Shown here: piece after piece, positions 1 through 11,852 of the stretch
Position numbering within the stretch: position 1 is the stretch's first letter
How the letters are laid out: every line of letters begins with the position of its first letter
NCBI GenBank assembly: GCA_000149265.1
Contig: CH002783.1
Location: 90,837 to 154,836 of the forward strand
DNA: 64,000 nucleotides
Origin: Ciona savignyi
Taxonomy: Eukaryota; Chordata; Ascidiacea; Phlebobranchia; Cionidae
Direction: 5' to 3'
The notes under the pieces: generated by a model
What the model was told of the DNA's origin: nothing
What the model saw: the letters and a program-made list of their open reading frames with translations, nothing else
Database searches by the model: none
Position numbers and translations under genes: made by a program

Positions 1-560
1 CATTTCCAACAAGGAGTCGTCAAATTTAATTAAAACGGTATGAATTGTTAGACAACATGACCCAAATATGTAAAAACATAAATTTATATACTAAACCCAG
101 GGGAATGCTCCGAAGCGATGAAAAACTCAACCGGGCGGAATTTAGCTTCATTTCACAATAGCGCTTGGCAAAAGGACTAAATTTAAAACATTTGTAGTAA
201 AATGTTTTTAAATCTAGCACGATTATCCTCCTTTTTTAACTACACATAGAAAAGTAGTTTGGTTTGATAACTATGGGACCCATGCGTTTATGATTGCGGA
301 AACAAAACTATGGCTGTCTGGTTAAAACTTTCTGGAACCTGACGTGCACATATCTGACAATAACATATATTGTGTAATGAACATTGATAACAGGATAAAA
401 TTGTTACCTCTGGGACCCATGCGTTTATGCTTGCAGAAACCAACTATATATTCGGTGTATAAAATACAAACTGTGGTTAGGGACCCTGCTTGCATGAATA
501 TATAGCATACAAAAGGTGTTTTACAAATATTGGTGGTGAAACACGTGGTTGAGACACTCT
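1..560. repeat. Dispersed repeat, left-edge copy
   Basis: This stretch matches 55645-56160 over most of its length, sharing strings such as 'actatgggacc', 'gacgtgcacatatctgac' and 'atatattgtgta' in the same order. A shorter diverged copy lies at about 7040-7225. No open reading frame is conserved between the copies, so it is non-coding. At 55.6 kb the same sequence is the left part of a longer repeated block, so this may be a truncated copy cut by the window edge. Family unknown. Confidence 0.7.
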
Positions 561-1780
561 CTAGTTTTTACTTAAAATTGTGTGTTTCCGATCCGCGTTA
601 CAGATCTTTAACCTTTCAATTTAACGCAAATATTTTCTTTTCCAGAAATATCAGCGATACGCAAAAAAAGTGCTCACACATAGGCTTCTTTTTCACATTT
701 TTCGATAATTCAAAGGGAAAGCATAGTAACGAAAAATGCTTTCCTCCGCTACGCCCCAAGATGCGTGGCAATTACGTAAATCCATGAAAATACAACAAAT
801 AAAGATTCCTGGAAAGACTAATATTAATAAAGACAAAACTAATTTAAGCAGTTACAGGAAATTTACTGTCCTGGAAGTACTGGTTTATTTTATCCACATT
901 TTAAATGCTATGGCGTTACATGGTTTAAAAGAAAAAATGGTAAGAGGAAAACTTTGTTTTTATAATTGCTTATTTGGGAAGTTGTTCAAAAAGTACAATT
1001 TGATACTCTCCGAAAAAATTCGTCAAATTTATGTACATAAATGGTATTTTGATATTAGGCATGTGTTGCGGATTTGCACACATGCATGCGCGTAGACGGA
1101 GTGGTGTTTGTTTAATTATTAGATGTGCTTAAACTTATATACAAACAACCTTGTTTGCCAAACGAGTGTGTGGATCTGGGCCAGCATTTTAATAGTTAAA
1201 TAGTAAGCCTTTGTTAGCCTACTCGTTAAATGTATACACGGTGGATCGCCGCTGTGTTACCGCGGAATAAAGTCAGCTTTATGTTGAGCCTTCTTCACCT
1301 AAGTGTAATTCTGTTGATTTCACTTTGTTTTATTTGTTTTTTCTTTTGTTAAATAGTTACCCTCTACCTACAGTTTGTAATGTGATACTCGGCAGGAAGA
1401 ATTTGCCCCAGGGACAAAAAAATACTGCAGATAGTTCAGCTGCTTTTAAATCCCTTGTTTAATATCGAGTTTTGTTTATGTATTTTTAGGCATGAGTAAT
1501 AAAAATACATTTAGTGCCATCACAATAAATCTACTTATCATAGTAAAGTTTAAAGCACGAGTTGTCAGACTATATAAATCCTTGTTTTATCATTTTTTAC
1601 AATTAGAGAGGTGAAACTATGCTCTTTATGTCATTTTATTTAAGGGGAATTATCCTTTAGCAATAATATATCCTGCTTTATAGAGCCGTTATACTGCTGA
1701 TTTTGTTACACTGGAAAGGTTTTGTCATCTACTTGTCTACCAACAATCGCTATTTGCAGACAAAAATAGAATTTTTTACC
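561..1780. other. Intergenic, nothing recognised
   Basis: It contains overlapping open frames of 85 and 119 codons (530-787, 736-1095) with no recognisable domain and AT-driven composition. There is an isolated AATAAA at 1266-1271 after a slightly more GC-rich stretch, with no gene that I can attach to it. I see no RNA gene or other feature here. Confidence 0.5.
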
Positions 1781-1790
1781 TTGATTAGAA
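1781..1790 (+). promoter_or_regulatory. Possible trans-splice acceptor
   Basis: A T-rich run at about 1772-1778 is followed by AG at 1787-1788, only two bases before the start codon at 1791. Tunicates are known to add a spliced leader at such acceptors close to the start. This reading is inference; the AG could also be chance. Confidence 0.35.
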
Positions 1791-4187
1791 ATGATTATAC
1801 AACGAAAACCGATGATCCGGTATATAATGGTTGTTGTCTTATTCGTTTTCACTTGTATTGGCTGGTTTAGTAGCCGGCCAATAAAAATACTGAAACCAAT
1901 ATTCAATAATCGGCCACCGGGGACTATTCTAATGTGGGATCATCCATGGTCGGTTAGTTTCACAAGTCAATCGGAAGGGTCGACATTCGGAAGATGTCGG
2001 TTAACTTACAAACGTGAGCGGATTGAAGAAGCGGATGCAGTGGTTTTTCATCTAACCGCTATTAGCGATTCTGACATTCCCTGGAAACACTATAGGTATG
2101 TCGTACCAACTACCATGTGATGTATTGTGTCCATGTCCAAGTCACCATTGAAAAGCACAACTTATTGGGCAAATAGAATACCGTCTACATTTGTGTTGAG
2201 TATTGAAAATTATTGTTTATTTAATGTAACTGCAGTTTTCAATTGATTCATTAAAGAGTGATACTTAGGTGGAAATCAACCTATATCTATTATAAGCAGC
2301 GTTTTTTACGTCATGTGTAGTGTATAGGTCACTTAACCTAACAAATTAAACATAGACTTTACCCCTATATATATTTTGCTATCAGTGTGAATAAATAAAA
2401 GCATAATCTTTAGCGTTGTTTTTTTCAAACAGGAGACCATCGCAGTTGTTTGTGTATTGGACGAAAGAGAATCCTTGGGTAATGAAACACTTGTACAGAA
2501 AAAATTTAACAATTTTTGACAACTTCTTCAATATGACCATGACGTACCACACAAACTCAGATTTATATAGCGGGTATGGTACCAGAAGAGGAGTATACAA
2601 TGTTGTTGAAAAGGGAACCAGGGTTGTTGACGAACTCATTGCTCAAAAGACCAAACTTGCTGTAAGGGTAGTTAGTGTGTTACGTTTAACCATTAAATTA
2701 ATTCTGGCCCAGGCATTGGGAAATGTTAGACAGCACTTTTCTCTTAATAAATATTTTCAATCAACGAAAAACAAAATATTTTAGGACCCTATAGCAGGTT
2801 TAGTGAATGTTTTAATTTTTATTTACGATGGTAATGGTATATACATATTGACTTTGGGGTATTCTGTAAAATAACGCCATGTTGGCTTGTTTGCAGCCTG
2901 ATAAATAAGAATAGGGCTTACTATACAAAATTGGTTTCGAATTAATTTCCACAAACGCCAACCTGTTTGCATGATTATACTGATAAAATCAAAGTCGAAG
3001 ACCTAATGCAGTTTTTGGGGTGTGGCTGTGTCAAATACCACTGAGCCTTTTTACCCAAATTTCGTAATGGTCATAACTTAAATAATCAGACGCCTGTTCT
3101 TGTTTTTTTTTAAGTTAATGGGCGGGAGGGGGTACATTGCTTTAGTTTGCTAAATGACTGCAGACTCTATATATTAAGTTCTGAAAATTTTTGCCTTAAA
3201 ATTTATTTTCAATTCGTATTGGTTTTGAGTGTCCAGGTGATATTATGTACGCAGTAAGAGTACATATAATTTTATTTGTCACTAATTTTAATTTCCATTG
3301 CATTGTTCTAAATTATGACTCAATCTAAAACCCACTCTTTAGATATGGGTTGTCAGCAACTGTGACAAAATGAGAGGGGCTGTGGAAAGAATGAATTACT
3401 ACAACGAAATGGTGAATGCAGGGTTTAAAGTGGACAGGTTTATCCTAAACTAAAAAAATTACCCTATTGTTGATGTTATATCATATTTTGAACTTTTTAA
3501 GTATAAAAAAAACAATCGACTGTAGGTTAATTAATATAGGTTGTAATTCGTTTTAAACACGTTTGTTTTTTTTATTTTATTCAGCCTGTTAATCACGTTT
3601 TACTGTCCAGTAGATTAATTATTTTAAAACCTTTCAGTTGTGGCAGTTGTTTCAAGCAATGTCGAAATATGCCAAATTATCAACCCGAGCTGTGGCGGAC
3701 GGAAATAGGCAAATACAAATTCTACTTTTCGTTTGAAAACAATATTGGTTGTAAGGACTACATCACTGAAAAGTTTTGGGAAGCGCCTCTTTGGTATGGT
3801 GCAGTTCCGGTCGTATGGGGCCCCAATATGGACGATGTAATCGCAGTAGCACCACAAAACTCATTTATCCATGCGGACATGTTTAATACCGCCGCAGATC
3901 TAGTGAATTATTTAAACTACCTGGATTCAAATGATACAGCATATAGAGAGTACTTTAAATGGCGTGAAGATCCGTCGTTGACGATAGAGGAAATGGAAGA
4001 ACAGATTCAATCCAGTCATCCCGAGGTGGAAGTCTTTTCCGCCCCAGTGTCCAGCAACTTTACTTTGCTGTGTAATGCAGCACTAAATAAAAGAACTGGA
4101 AAAAGATGGCAAGTCAAATCTTTACATCAAAAGTTAATTGGCGACGAGAGGGCGAGTTGTATGGAGGCGGGAAAATGGAAGTTGTGA
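1791..4187 (+). CDS. GT10 alpha-1,3/4-fucosyltransferase-like, complete
   Basis: Golgi type II glycosyltransferase expected to move fucose from GDP-fucose to N-acetylglucosamine in glycans. Exons 1791-2095, 2433-2661, 3343-3437 and 3638-4187 join in phase to 392 codons, the usual length of animal alpha-1,3-fucosyltransferases. A short cytoplasmic tail is followed by a signal anchor at about residues 9-28 (YIMVVVLFVFTCIGWF). GT10 hallmarks come in order: VVFH and DSDIPWKHY, then FNMTMTYHTNSDL with YG, VVSNC, VDSCGSC, and the conserved block FSFENN..DYITEKFW...AVPVVWGP. NSFIHADMF and NDTAYREYFKWR close the fold. The terminal region carries extra Cys. All introns have GT/AG ends. The exact linkage made (Lewis-type alpha-1,3 or other) cannot be told from sequence. 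A second Met lies at codon 8; the first was chosen because the possible AG acceptor sits right before it. Confidence 0.93.
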
Positions 4188-4272
4188 ACGTACACTTTAG
4201 AACAAGATTACCCATATTTCGTGCACAGGAAGGTTTTCGCACTTTATTTTAAAGAGAATACTTTTTTGTTTT

Positions 4273-4278
4273 AATAAA
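4273..4278 (+). terminator. Poly(A) signal of the fucosyltransferase
   Basis: AATAAA lies 85 bases after the stop codon, followed by a T-rich stretch. It is the first such signal downstream of the gene. Confidence 0.65.
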
Positions 4279-4772
4279 ACTTTATACTTTGTATAAGATA
4301 GGCCTACACCAAGAGAGATTATTTACCAGGCAACCCGTTCGTTTTATTAAAAAATATGGATATTACGTTTTGGTAACTCGGAAACCAAAAGTATCTGAGC
4401 GCAAAAACAAACATTATACACATGGCATTAGAATAGATGAACCAAGAGGGATTATTTGTTTATGTAGGCCACGCTGGATTGTTTCTGCATGCAGAAACAT
4501 ATAGCGTACACTTAAAGGTGAATAAAAATTTTGGTGCTTAACACGTGGATACATATTAATGAAATGTTAAATTATAAGATAACTTTAAGAATTAAGATTA
4601 TACATAAAATAACTCCTGGTATACACTATTAATAATATTTAGAATGAATTTGATGAAACAAAGGCTCTTATTTTATCATACATGATGTAAAATAATTGTG
4701 CGGTAGCATTTCTTTAAATACTGTATATATGGGTTTGAAGTTTAATTCAGCGGTTAGTTAAAGTCTTGTAAT
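4279..4772. other. Intergenic, weak repeat traces
   Basis: About 4340-4560 has short words reminiscent of the 1-560 repeat (for example 'catatagcgtacac' and 'cacgtgg'), but the match is too loose to call. Otherwise AT-rich spacer between two + strand genes. Confidence 0.35.
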
Positions 4773-5369
4773 ATGGCTGACGAGAGTGATGGAGGGGGGC
4801 GTAATAACGCTGAGTTGGCACTGAATGTTATGTTCGATATTGCGGTAAGACGTTTTGGTTTTATAATGTAGTAAATCTAAACATATGGTTTTAATAATAA
4901 TTAAATTAATATAACATGTAATAAAATGTCAAATAAATATTTAGATAAAAATATGTGAAAATTTCCAATACTATTTACCATTTTTAGTCAGGTGTTATAT
5001 TTTCTGTTCCCGTAAAACACGTCATACGGTCACTACGGTGGAAATGACCTGATTATGCGTTATATATGTCTGATATAAATATCTTTGAGAAAAACATCAT
5101 GAAGTTTCAAAGTGTACAAGTCACAGCGTAGCCCGTAGCGCATGGTGGTGTAGATCAACTTATTTTGTAACTTACACAAAAAGCACATTGTTTTCTAGAT
5201 ATTCGGTTGCTTGGTACAGTGTTGTACCGAAGCTTGGTTTTCTTTGATGGAAAGTCGTTTCTACCATCTTTTAACGCAGTTGGGAATAGCATCGCTTTGT
5301 TACAAAGCACTATTTTGCTGTAATGTCTGGATGGACCAAATAAATGGCGGAGCCGCTGGAAAAAAATAA
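4773..5369 (+). CDS. Small two-exon gene, 80-residue Cys-rich protein
   Basis: Not recognised. Exon 4773-4844 starts with ATG and ends at a good donor (GCG|gtaaga). Exon 5199-5369 follows a pyrimidine-rich acceptor (ttttctag) and ends with TAA. Both are in phase 0 and give 80 residues. The N-terminus is acidic and Gly/Asn-rich (MADESDGGGRNNAEL). Two hydrophobic stretches follow: about residues 18-38 (FDIAIFGCLVQCC) and 50-67 (LGIASLCYKALFCC). They are rich in Cys, with two CC pairs and further single Cys, and the tail is Gly/Ala/Lys. It could be a small membrane protein or a compact Cys-rich factor. AATAAA follows the stop at once. The spliced reading, AUG context and signal sequences support a real gene, but I know no homologue and cannot exclude chance. 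Confidence 0.5.
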
Positions 5370-5370
5370 G

Positions 5371-5376
5371 AATAAA
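5371..5376 (+). terminator. Poly(A) signal of the small gene
   Basis: AATAAA begins one base after the TAA stop, which would give an extremely short 3' untranslated region. Confidence 0.4.
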
Positions 5377-5389
5377 GAAATCGCTGTGA

Positions 5390-7435
5390 ATTTTCGTTTT
5401 AAGTTTTACTATTTTTCGATGGATATTAAATGCTGAACATGGAATTCAATCAATTCCACCTGTTCAAATTGCTACGTCTGTTAAAACTAAGGTTTGTTGA
5501 GCATGCCTGGGTTGAAATTCATGGGATTGGGGTTAAATCTATATGAAACCATGGATAACAAAACAATTATTAGGATTTTATCTGCCCTGGTAATACAAAC
5601 ATTACCTTCAAACACGTAAATTTTTAATAAAACAGACGCGAATCCCATTTATACTTGTTGTTTTTTTATGGGGATGGATAGACTTGGACAAAGAAAAACA
5701 CTTTTCTACAAAAAGTATTCCAATGAATGAGCTTTATACAACTTTATTTGTATAGGCCTATATACCATTCACTTCTGTGTTTAAACTATGGGTTTTCATC
5801 GATTCCGTAGTGAACACATTATGATTTCACTTTGATGTTTTGCGTAACTCTGGCAACAGGCATATACGGTCGCAATAGGTGATTGGCATGAATATGGCAT
5901 AGTCTGGCGGAAATTGTCAGTATTCATAACTGGCATGGTAATGGTTTGCTCCGATCTTTAGTTTTACAAAAAACTTTAAGGGGAATTTCCGCTTTCGGGA
6001 GAAAATAAAAAAATGCCCATATTTTCCGGAATTTGGCGTTGTCACAGATATCTCCGGATTAAAAAGGAATATTTACTTCATATTTCTAAGAAAGTTTAAG
6101 ATTTGTATCAAATAAGAAAAATCGGTTTTAAGCAAAATAACACAGTTTGCCCCAGGAAATCCCCCAAAATAGAATATGCATATAGGCAATCATAAATACA
6201 ATCCTAGAGGGTGTCAGCCACGTTTTAACTGCCTCTATATATTTCTAAATGCAGAAAACATCGGGTCCACTTTTGGTTTTTCTTGTACAGATTGTCTAAT
6301 GTTTGATTCTGCAAGCAAAAACTAATGCGTTCCTGAGTTACCAATGCAAACTTGATATATTGATTTTCTGAATGAAACGAACGCTCCTGGAACGTTAAAA
6401 ACCAAATTTTTTTCTACAAATTTAGCTTTTATGGCCATAGCGCTTAACGACTGTTCCAATTTTAATCAGATTTGTTAAAAACCTAATGCGTTAGAGACTG
6501 CTTTAACCGTTAGAGGAAAGAAAAAAATATCTGGGGAAATACTCTAAAATAAAAATTTGATCCTGAATCATGATTGTGACAGCCATTGCATGTGGCACCG
6601 ACATCTACCAGATAAGGTAATGAGATCGCAATGAAACTTTGTCATTTTTTAACAACATAGTCTAGATATATGCAGAAAACCGAAAAAAATTGGGGTGATA
6701 AATGCAGGGTAATTCCAATAAACCCCCAAAAAACGAAATTGAGTTTTTTGGGAATTCAGCTTCTTATATCTCTTAATTAACAACATGATTTAATTTTAAA
6801 CACTTGTGGTGGAATATTCATCCTTTAATAAATGCCGTTTAAAATATAACAAAGTAACAAAATACTACCGGAAATTCGCTAAATGACGATTTTTGTTGGA
6901 AAGGGTATCTAACGAATATTTAGACTTAAGCCCTTTTGAAATTAGGATGAAAGTTTTAAAACCTCTAATATGGACAAGATCTGCTTCTTTTCTGAATTGT
7001 GGTAAATACCCCAACGGAACATTTCACAGTCTTTCCAAAAGTCCGGTTAACCTTTCTGGATTACCAGATAACATGGATCTTACGTGCACATATATATGAC
7101 AATAGCAAATAATATACAGTGTAATGAACATGTAAAACAAGGTCGGTTTGTTACCTCAGGTACTCATGCGTTTATGCTTGTAGAAATAATAAACTACATA
7201 CTCGGTGAATAAAATACAGTAAAATGTTTTCCCTTCGAAATCGAAAGGAATCCATAAATATCGGAATAGTAAAACATATGGTTGACTTTCTCGAGTTATT
7301 TGTAATATTCGTTAATGAAAATGAGCCAACTGGTAAAATCGTGTACAAAACGTAACATGTCAAGATTTACAAGTGTCAATAAAGCTTGAAATCATCTGAA
7401 TCATGTGTCCTTATTTGGTTGCATGGAACAATGAA
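5390..7435. other. Intergenic, repeat-derived
   Basis: No gene is seen. Around 6270-6500 and 7040-7225 the sequence resembles, with many changes, the repeat found at 1-560 and 55490-56160 (phrases such as 'atgcgtttatgcttg' and 'catactcggtg'). The rest is AT-rich with no recognised family. Open frames at 6893-7099 and 7172-7363 overlap the repeat and are not credible genes. Confidence 0.45.
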
Positions 7436-9658
7436 TTACAGCGACCTTGCACAAAGATTGAATGTCCTATGTTGATAGTTGGGTGGGCGATTAAACAAGC
7501 CCAGATTTAAGTTGTTTGTGTCGGGATTTACCTTCATCAACAACCCAGTGAATGTTGGTTCGGATGAATGGTGACGCACAGACAACCAATTCCCATTAAA
7601 CGCTTGTCCGCCGCTGCTGGTCGTCATAACGTTAGTCTGGAGAAATTAATAACACATCAAAGAATATATTGGTAGTAGAGGTTAATAATTTCTTTAAAAG
7701 GGTTTTCCTGACGCCACAACTGACATATCCTTCAAATAAACAGAGGCACGAATCATTGCTGGGTCATTATAGTTTTTGTTTGATTATAAACTTATATATA
7801 GTAGATCCATTTCACGCCATAAATTCCTCTAGCAAAAGTTGACATGATTGAGGTATGTTAAATAAATGTTATTATACATACTCTACCAATGATATCTTTA
7901 TCATGGACAGGACAAATGTAGCCCGCTTTTTCATTGCGAATATTTGGTAGTAATATTTAAGAACATGTAATATAAGTTGACTATACTTGATTATTCCTAA
8001 TATTAAAAGAACATGTAAAACCGTAGCATTGTAGTTCATCGCCAGCCAGACGGTTCCGTCTCCATGGCTAGTAGAGAGAATTATAGTCCTGGAGTAATTG
8101 TAAACTTTGTCATACATTTCCTTGTCCACAATATCAACAAGCGTTGCACCAAGCTCTTTGCACGATGCTTCAGATTGTGATCGCATCTGGTAGATCGGCC
8201 TTTGTGGTTCAGGCATCCATATGTAAAGATTTCCGTACACAGCAGTACCGTCCCCACCTGTCAGGTAATACACGGAATTATGTTATTTAAACTGTATTAG
8301 GAGCATAAACATTGCATTTTAAGTAATTCAAATAGCAGTAAACATAATATATATTTCCATCTTACGAGAACCCACAATGCGTATATGATGATGGTAATAT
8401 GATATTCATGCTTACACCCGTACATGGGTGAATTCAGACGTTAGCACACGGGCAATCGTCAGATTACCCCGCGCCCACCGTCGGAATAACGGTGCTATTT
8501 CAGTGTGTTGTGTATGGTTTAGTTAAACGTTCCTTCAATTTAGTATAACCCATTAATCTGACGGGCCGACGCAATGTCCGTTAAGTGCCTTTCCCAAAGA
8601 CACAACCGACCAGCTAGCGACCAGTTTTGATCCTGAAACCCGCGACGTATTCGTCTGGCCTTAAAAGGCCACACTCTTGTGTGGCCGAATTGTTAACGTG
8701 ATCGATAAATATACCGACCTATAAAAACGTCCAAGGACGAGTCCATCATGTGTCGAAATTGAAAAAATTGAAGTAAAAAAAAAACTAGAATCTCTAAACG
8801 CTTTCTTTAAAAAAGCAGAACTTGGTAAAGAAATAACATTGATGACCCCGCCATGTGATTTAATAAAAAGATCTTCCCATCTTATAATGAGTCGGTGCGC
8901 TTTAATTAATTATTTACCCTGCTACTACACAAAGCTGAATTTTATGTAGCATATTACAAGATTGTTTTTAAAAATATTTCAATTTAAAGTTGGACGATTA
9001 TTCGATTTTACTTTATTTTCTTTCAAGTCTTCAAGGTGGGCACTGATAGATTGAAACCGAACTTACTTTACCCACCCAAATAAATGTTCCAATTTACAAC
9101 GAGATCCTCTTTCCAACCTGTTGACTGGTCAGTTCGCTCCAGTTCAAAGATAAAGGCGTGGATAAATACATAGGTAACTTTCAGTTTGAATTTGTGAGGC
9201 AGAGAGTGGTCTTTGGTTCTAGCTGTTGCATTTACGTAAATTGGTACGGAGTTTAAACACATGTTGAAGCGCACAAGTTGTGCTTTCTTTGTAAATGTTG
9301 AAGCGAGATGGAACTCAGAGCTTCCTTTGTGTGAAGTCGGCTCATCTGAAATGTTTGTATGTACAGTACATAGATTGTTTATTTTCGTGAGTGAAAAGTG
9401 GAAAATCGCTATTACTAACCACCTTTCATCCGTATAGATATTTAACCTACTTATCGAATAAATATGTAAAGGGGAATTATTACACGAATTATCGTCAGAT
9501 TACCCTATAACGTTCTTGGTAGAGAGTGATTTCGAGCCTATTTCTGTCCGCACGCTTCAACCAGCTAATAAGTTAACTAATCAGATTAAAATCACAAACT
9601 TACCTGAGGCAGCAATTTTCAACCCACAGACTACGAACAATAGTTTGAAAAGTCGCAT
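7436..9658 (-). CDS. Secreted protein with C-type-lectin-like C-terminal part
   Basis: Four exons on the minus strand (9658-9604, 9345-9076, 8257-8022, 7636-7436) join in phase to 253 residues. Exon 1 is almost exactly a signal peptide (MRLFKLLFVVCGLKIAAS). Exon 2 encodes an approximately 90-residue module of unknown type, with possible N-glycosylation at NAT. Exons 3-4 resemble a C-type lectin fold: SCKELGATLVDI matches the Cys/helix-2 region, WLAMNY the core WIG-like strand, and FNLCARSL the closing Cys strand. Only the outer Cys pair is clear, and I see no EPN/QPD-WND calcium and sugar motif, so sugar binding is uncertain. The donor of exon 2 (gtgggt) is weak; a better-looking site just beyond would bring in an early stop, so this junction is the least sure. 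A SINE sits in intron 2. Confidence 0.72.
8399..8660 (-). repeat. tRNA-derived SINE, copy 1 (minus)
   Basis: Diverged copy of the family best seen at 33195-33486. Shared strings include 'cacgggcaatcgtcagatta', 'cgcgcccaccgtcg', 'cagtgtgttgt' and 'ccagctagcgaccagtttt'. It lies inside intron 2 of the lectin-like gene in the same orientation as that gene. The tRNA-like head, at the right end, is degraded. Confidence 0.8.
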
Positions 9659-9684
9659 AATTATTATTGTAAATTTTGACGAAT

Positions 9685-9830
9685 ATTACACCTGACCTGT
9701 AGAATAGTGGATGATAGATTATTTAAAAAACTAGTGGTTCTAATAAAACTTTTTGAAGAGAACGCCTTAATGGAGCTTTACTACTTTTAACTATCAGTTT
9801 AACTATAGCCTCTGTTTGCAACAACGATCA
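9685..9830. repeat. Upstream flank of lectin-like gene, copy 0
   Basis: The segment just 5' of the lectin-like gene (starting 'attacacctgacc' and containing 'tggttct' and 'aacaacgat') recurs, better preserved, at 10696 onward and 11941 onward. It lies where the gene's promoter would be expected. Confidence 0.6.
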
Positions 9831-10469
9831 TTTAAAATGATAGTTGCGAATTCGTCCATCATGTTTGCGAAGTTATTGGAAATTTTGCGTGACCTCGTGA
9901 CGATTATTAACACTGCAAATCACGTCATGTCGTTTTTCTGCTGCACTTCCATTTTGTAAGTTGACAAAAGAGATCGAAATATATTTAAAACACATCGCAC
10001 TTTTAATGGTTCTGGTGGGTATGGAAGTACAAAGACATCCAGGGAATATTTTACAATTGTATGCATGTTATAACATATTTAAGTAAATCCTATTATGTAA
10101 TTTACAGTTTTTTAAAAGGGCCGTTTACCGAAGCTTTGGTGGCGAAATCACTTTTTGCCGCAGGACGCCTTAGCTATTTTAAAAACTTAAAATTATAGCT
10201 GGGATTTTCACCAAAAGCCCAAAACTTCCCTGCATATAGTACCGGTCCGTACATTGGGACCTTTAACAAAAGGAGCTTGGAAATACACAACCAACTTTTT
10301 CATTTGTTTTACAAAAATGCACAATTAAACAACCAACGCTGTCAATAAGCCTAGCTCATGATATTTTTGTTTTAGACATAAATAGACTATTAAATCGTAA
10401 TGCCGGTAGTATAATTCTAATCTAAATTGTGAAATGTTTCTAGGGTCTTAATTTTAAAATAATCTAATT

Positions 10470-10610
10470 TTCGTGTTTTTTCCGAAAAGACTACTTTATC
10501 CAACGGCAAGTTTTAGCAAGTTATAAAAAACTAGCTGAAATTAAATGCAGGCGTACTGTATATAATGGAACACAAGCTAATCTTGGTGCACATAGATTTG
10601 CAACGTGAAT
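10470..10610. repeat. Local repeat unit, copy 1
   Basis: Matches 11048-11190, sharing 'tccaacggca', 'ttttagcaagttata', 'gcaggcg' and 'aatcttggtgcaca'. Together with the next repeat it shows that the region upstream of the lectin-like gene grew by tandem duplication. Confidence 0.75.
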
Positions 10611-10990
10611 TTTTAATTTAGGAAATATTAAATCGAATGCCGAAACATATATTGTACAGTAAAAAGAGATATTACGTATTAAAACTAAAATGAAAATTAC
10701 ACCTGACCTTCAAAACATTGGATGATTTAGGATTAACTGGTGGTTCTAAAACTACTTCTTTTTGGAGACAACGACTACGGGCAGTTGGAGGTTAAATCTA
10801 GTCTTTCTTTGAAACAACGATTATCAATAATTATAATAGAGGTGTATATCAAAGTCAACGTCAAGCTGACAGGCAATTTCTAATAAGTCACCTGTCACTT
10901 TTTACCGGAAAATTTTATGGAAGTTGGTGACGATTTTCTATTAGGCTGAATAAAGTCGATAAAGCAAATTAAACTATAGAGCGATAAGAC
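10610..10990. repeat. Upstream-flank repeat, copy 1
   Basis: About 380 bases nearly identical to 11853-12235. Shared strings include 'aaattacacctgacc', 'gagacaacgactacgggcag' and 'caaagtcaacgtcaagctga'. Its central part also matches the region just upstream of the lectin-like gene (9685-9830). No gene start is attached to this copy. Confidence 0.88.
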
Positions 10991-11009
10991 GTTTTAACCT
11001 TCGCCACAC

Positions 11010-11018
<9 letters not shown>

Positions 11019-11049
<31 letters not shown>
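11019..11049. repeat. (TA)n microsatellite
   Basis: An uninterrupted run of TA dinucleotides between two duplicated segments. Confidence 0.95.
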
Positions 11050-11051
<2 letters not shown>

Positions 11052-11190
11052 TAATTTCCGTTTTTCCAAAAATGCTACTTTGTCCAACGGCAGGTTTTAG
11101 CAAGTTATACAAACCTAGTTGGAATTGAATGCAGGCGAAGTGAATAGCCTATAATGCGAAACAAGCAAATCTTGGTGCACAGAGAACTAG
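11048..11190. repeat. Local repeat unit, copy 2
   Basis: Second copy of 10470-10610 with scattered base changes. Confidence 0.75.
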
Positions 11191-11852
11191 GAAATGAATT
11201 TAATTTTCACGAGTTTGCGAATTTAGTAATTCTAATATAGTTTGGAATAAAAAAATTTGCAGCAATAATTTTAATTCTAATCTAATTTAAAAAAAGTTAA
11301 AACTGTTGTAGTGGTCTGGGCATGGTAAATCGCAATTTTTATTGCCGATTTTTCTTTGGCAACCACTATTTTGGGATTAATGAGAATTGTTCCTTTTAAA
11401 TTATAAACAAAGTTGAAGATGATTAAGTTAAACTAGGAAATGGATAGATGGACCCTACCTACCCCAAGTTATCGCGGGAAATCCCATAAAATATAATATA
11501 TAAATCATAGGTAAATCTAATACATTATTACCATGTACATAAAACAATCCAACAATTAAAACCAGCTCAAAGCTGTAGTGAATTTCAATGCAAAAAAATA
11601 AATACTCCATACCCACCATGAACTATTTTCCAGAAAAAACCCTAAACAAGAGACCGCATTCAAACAAATGATCAGTTTGCTTGAGCGTTCAATAATCTAT
11701 GTAATTAAACTTTATGACGGTGTTAGATATGTTTTAAATGCAGTGACAACTTAAATTACGCTGGGAAACTTTCGCCAAAACCTATAATATAAAAACGACG
11801 TCAGTTTTCCCGTCTGTGTCCGATTTTCTTAGTTTTTTTCTATATCTTACGT

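Noticed and set aside
530-1095. Overlapping open frames of 85 and 119 codons as a gene
   Set aside because: No recognisable domain, no splice or stop context supporting it, and the composition is typical of AT-rich non-coding DNA.
1140-1340. Possible terminal-repeat-like end with AATAAA
   Set aside because: A single unattached AATAAA in slightly GC-richer DNA; no matching second copy in the window and no element body, so no family can be supported.
9450-9600. Another SINE copy
   Set aside because: Only one short word ('atcgtcagattaccc') matches; the neighbouring body sequence does not.
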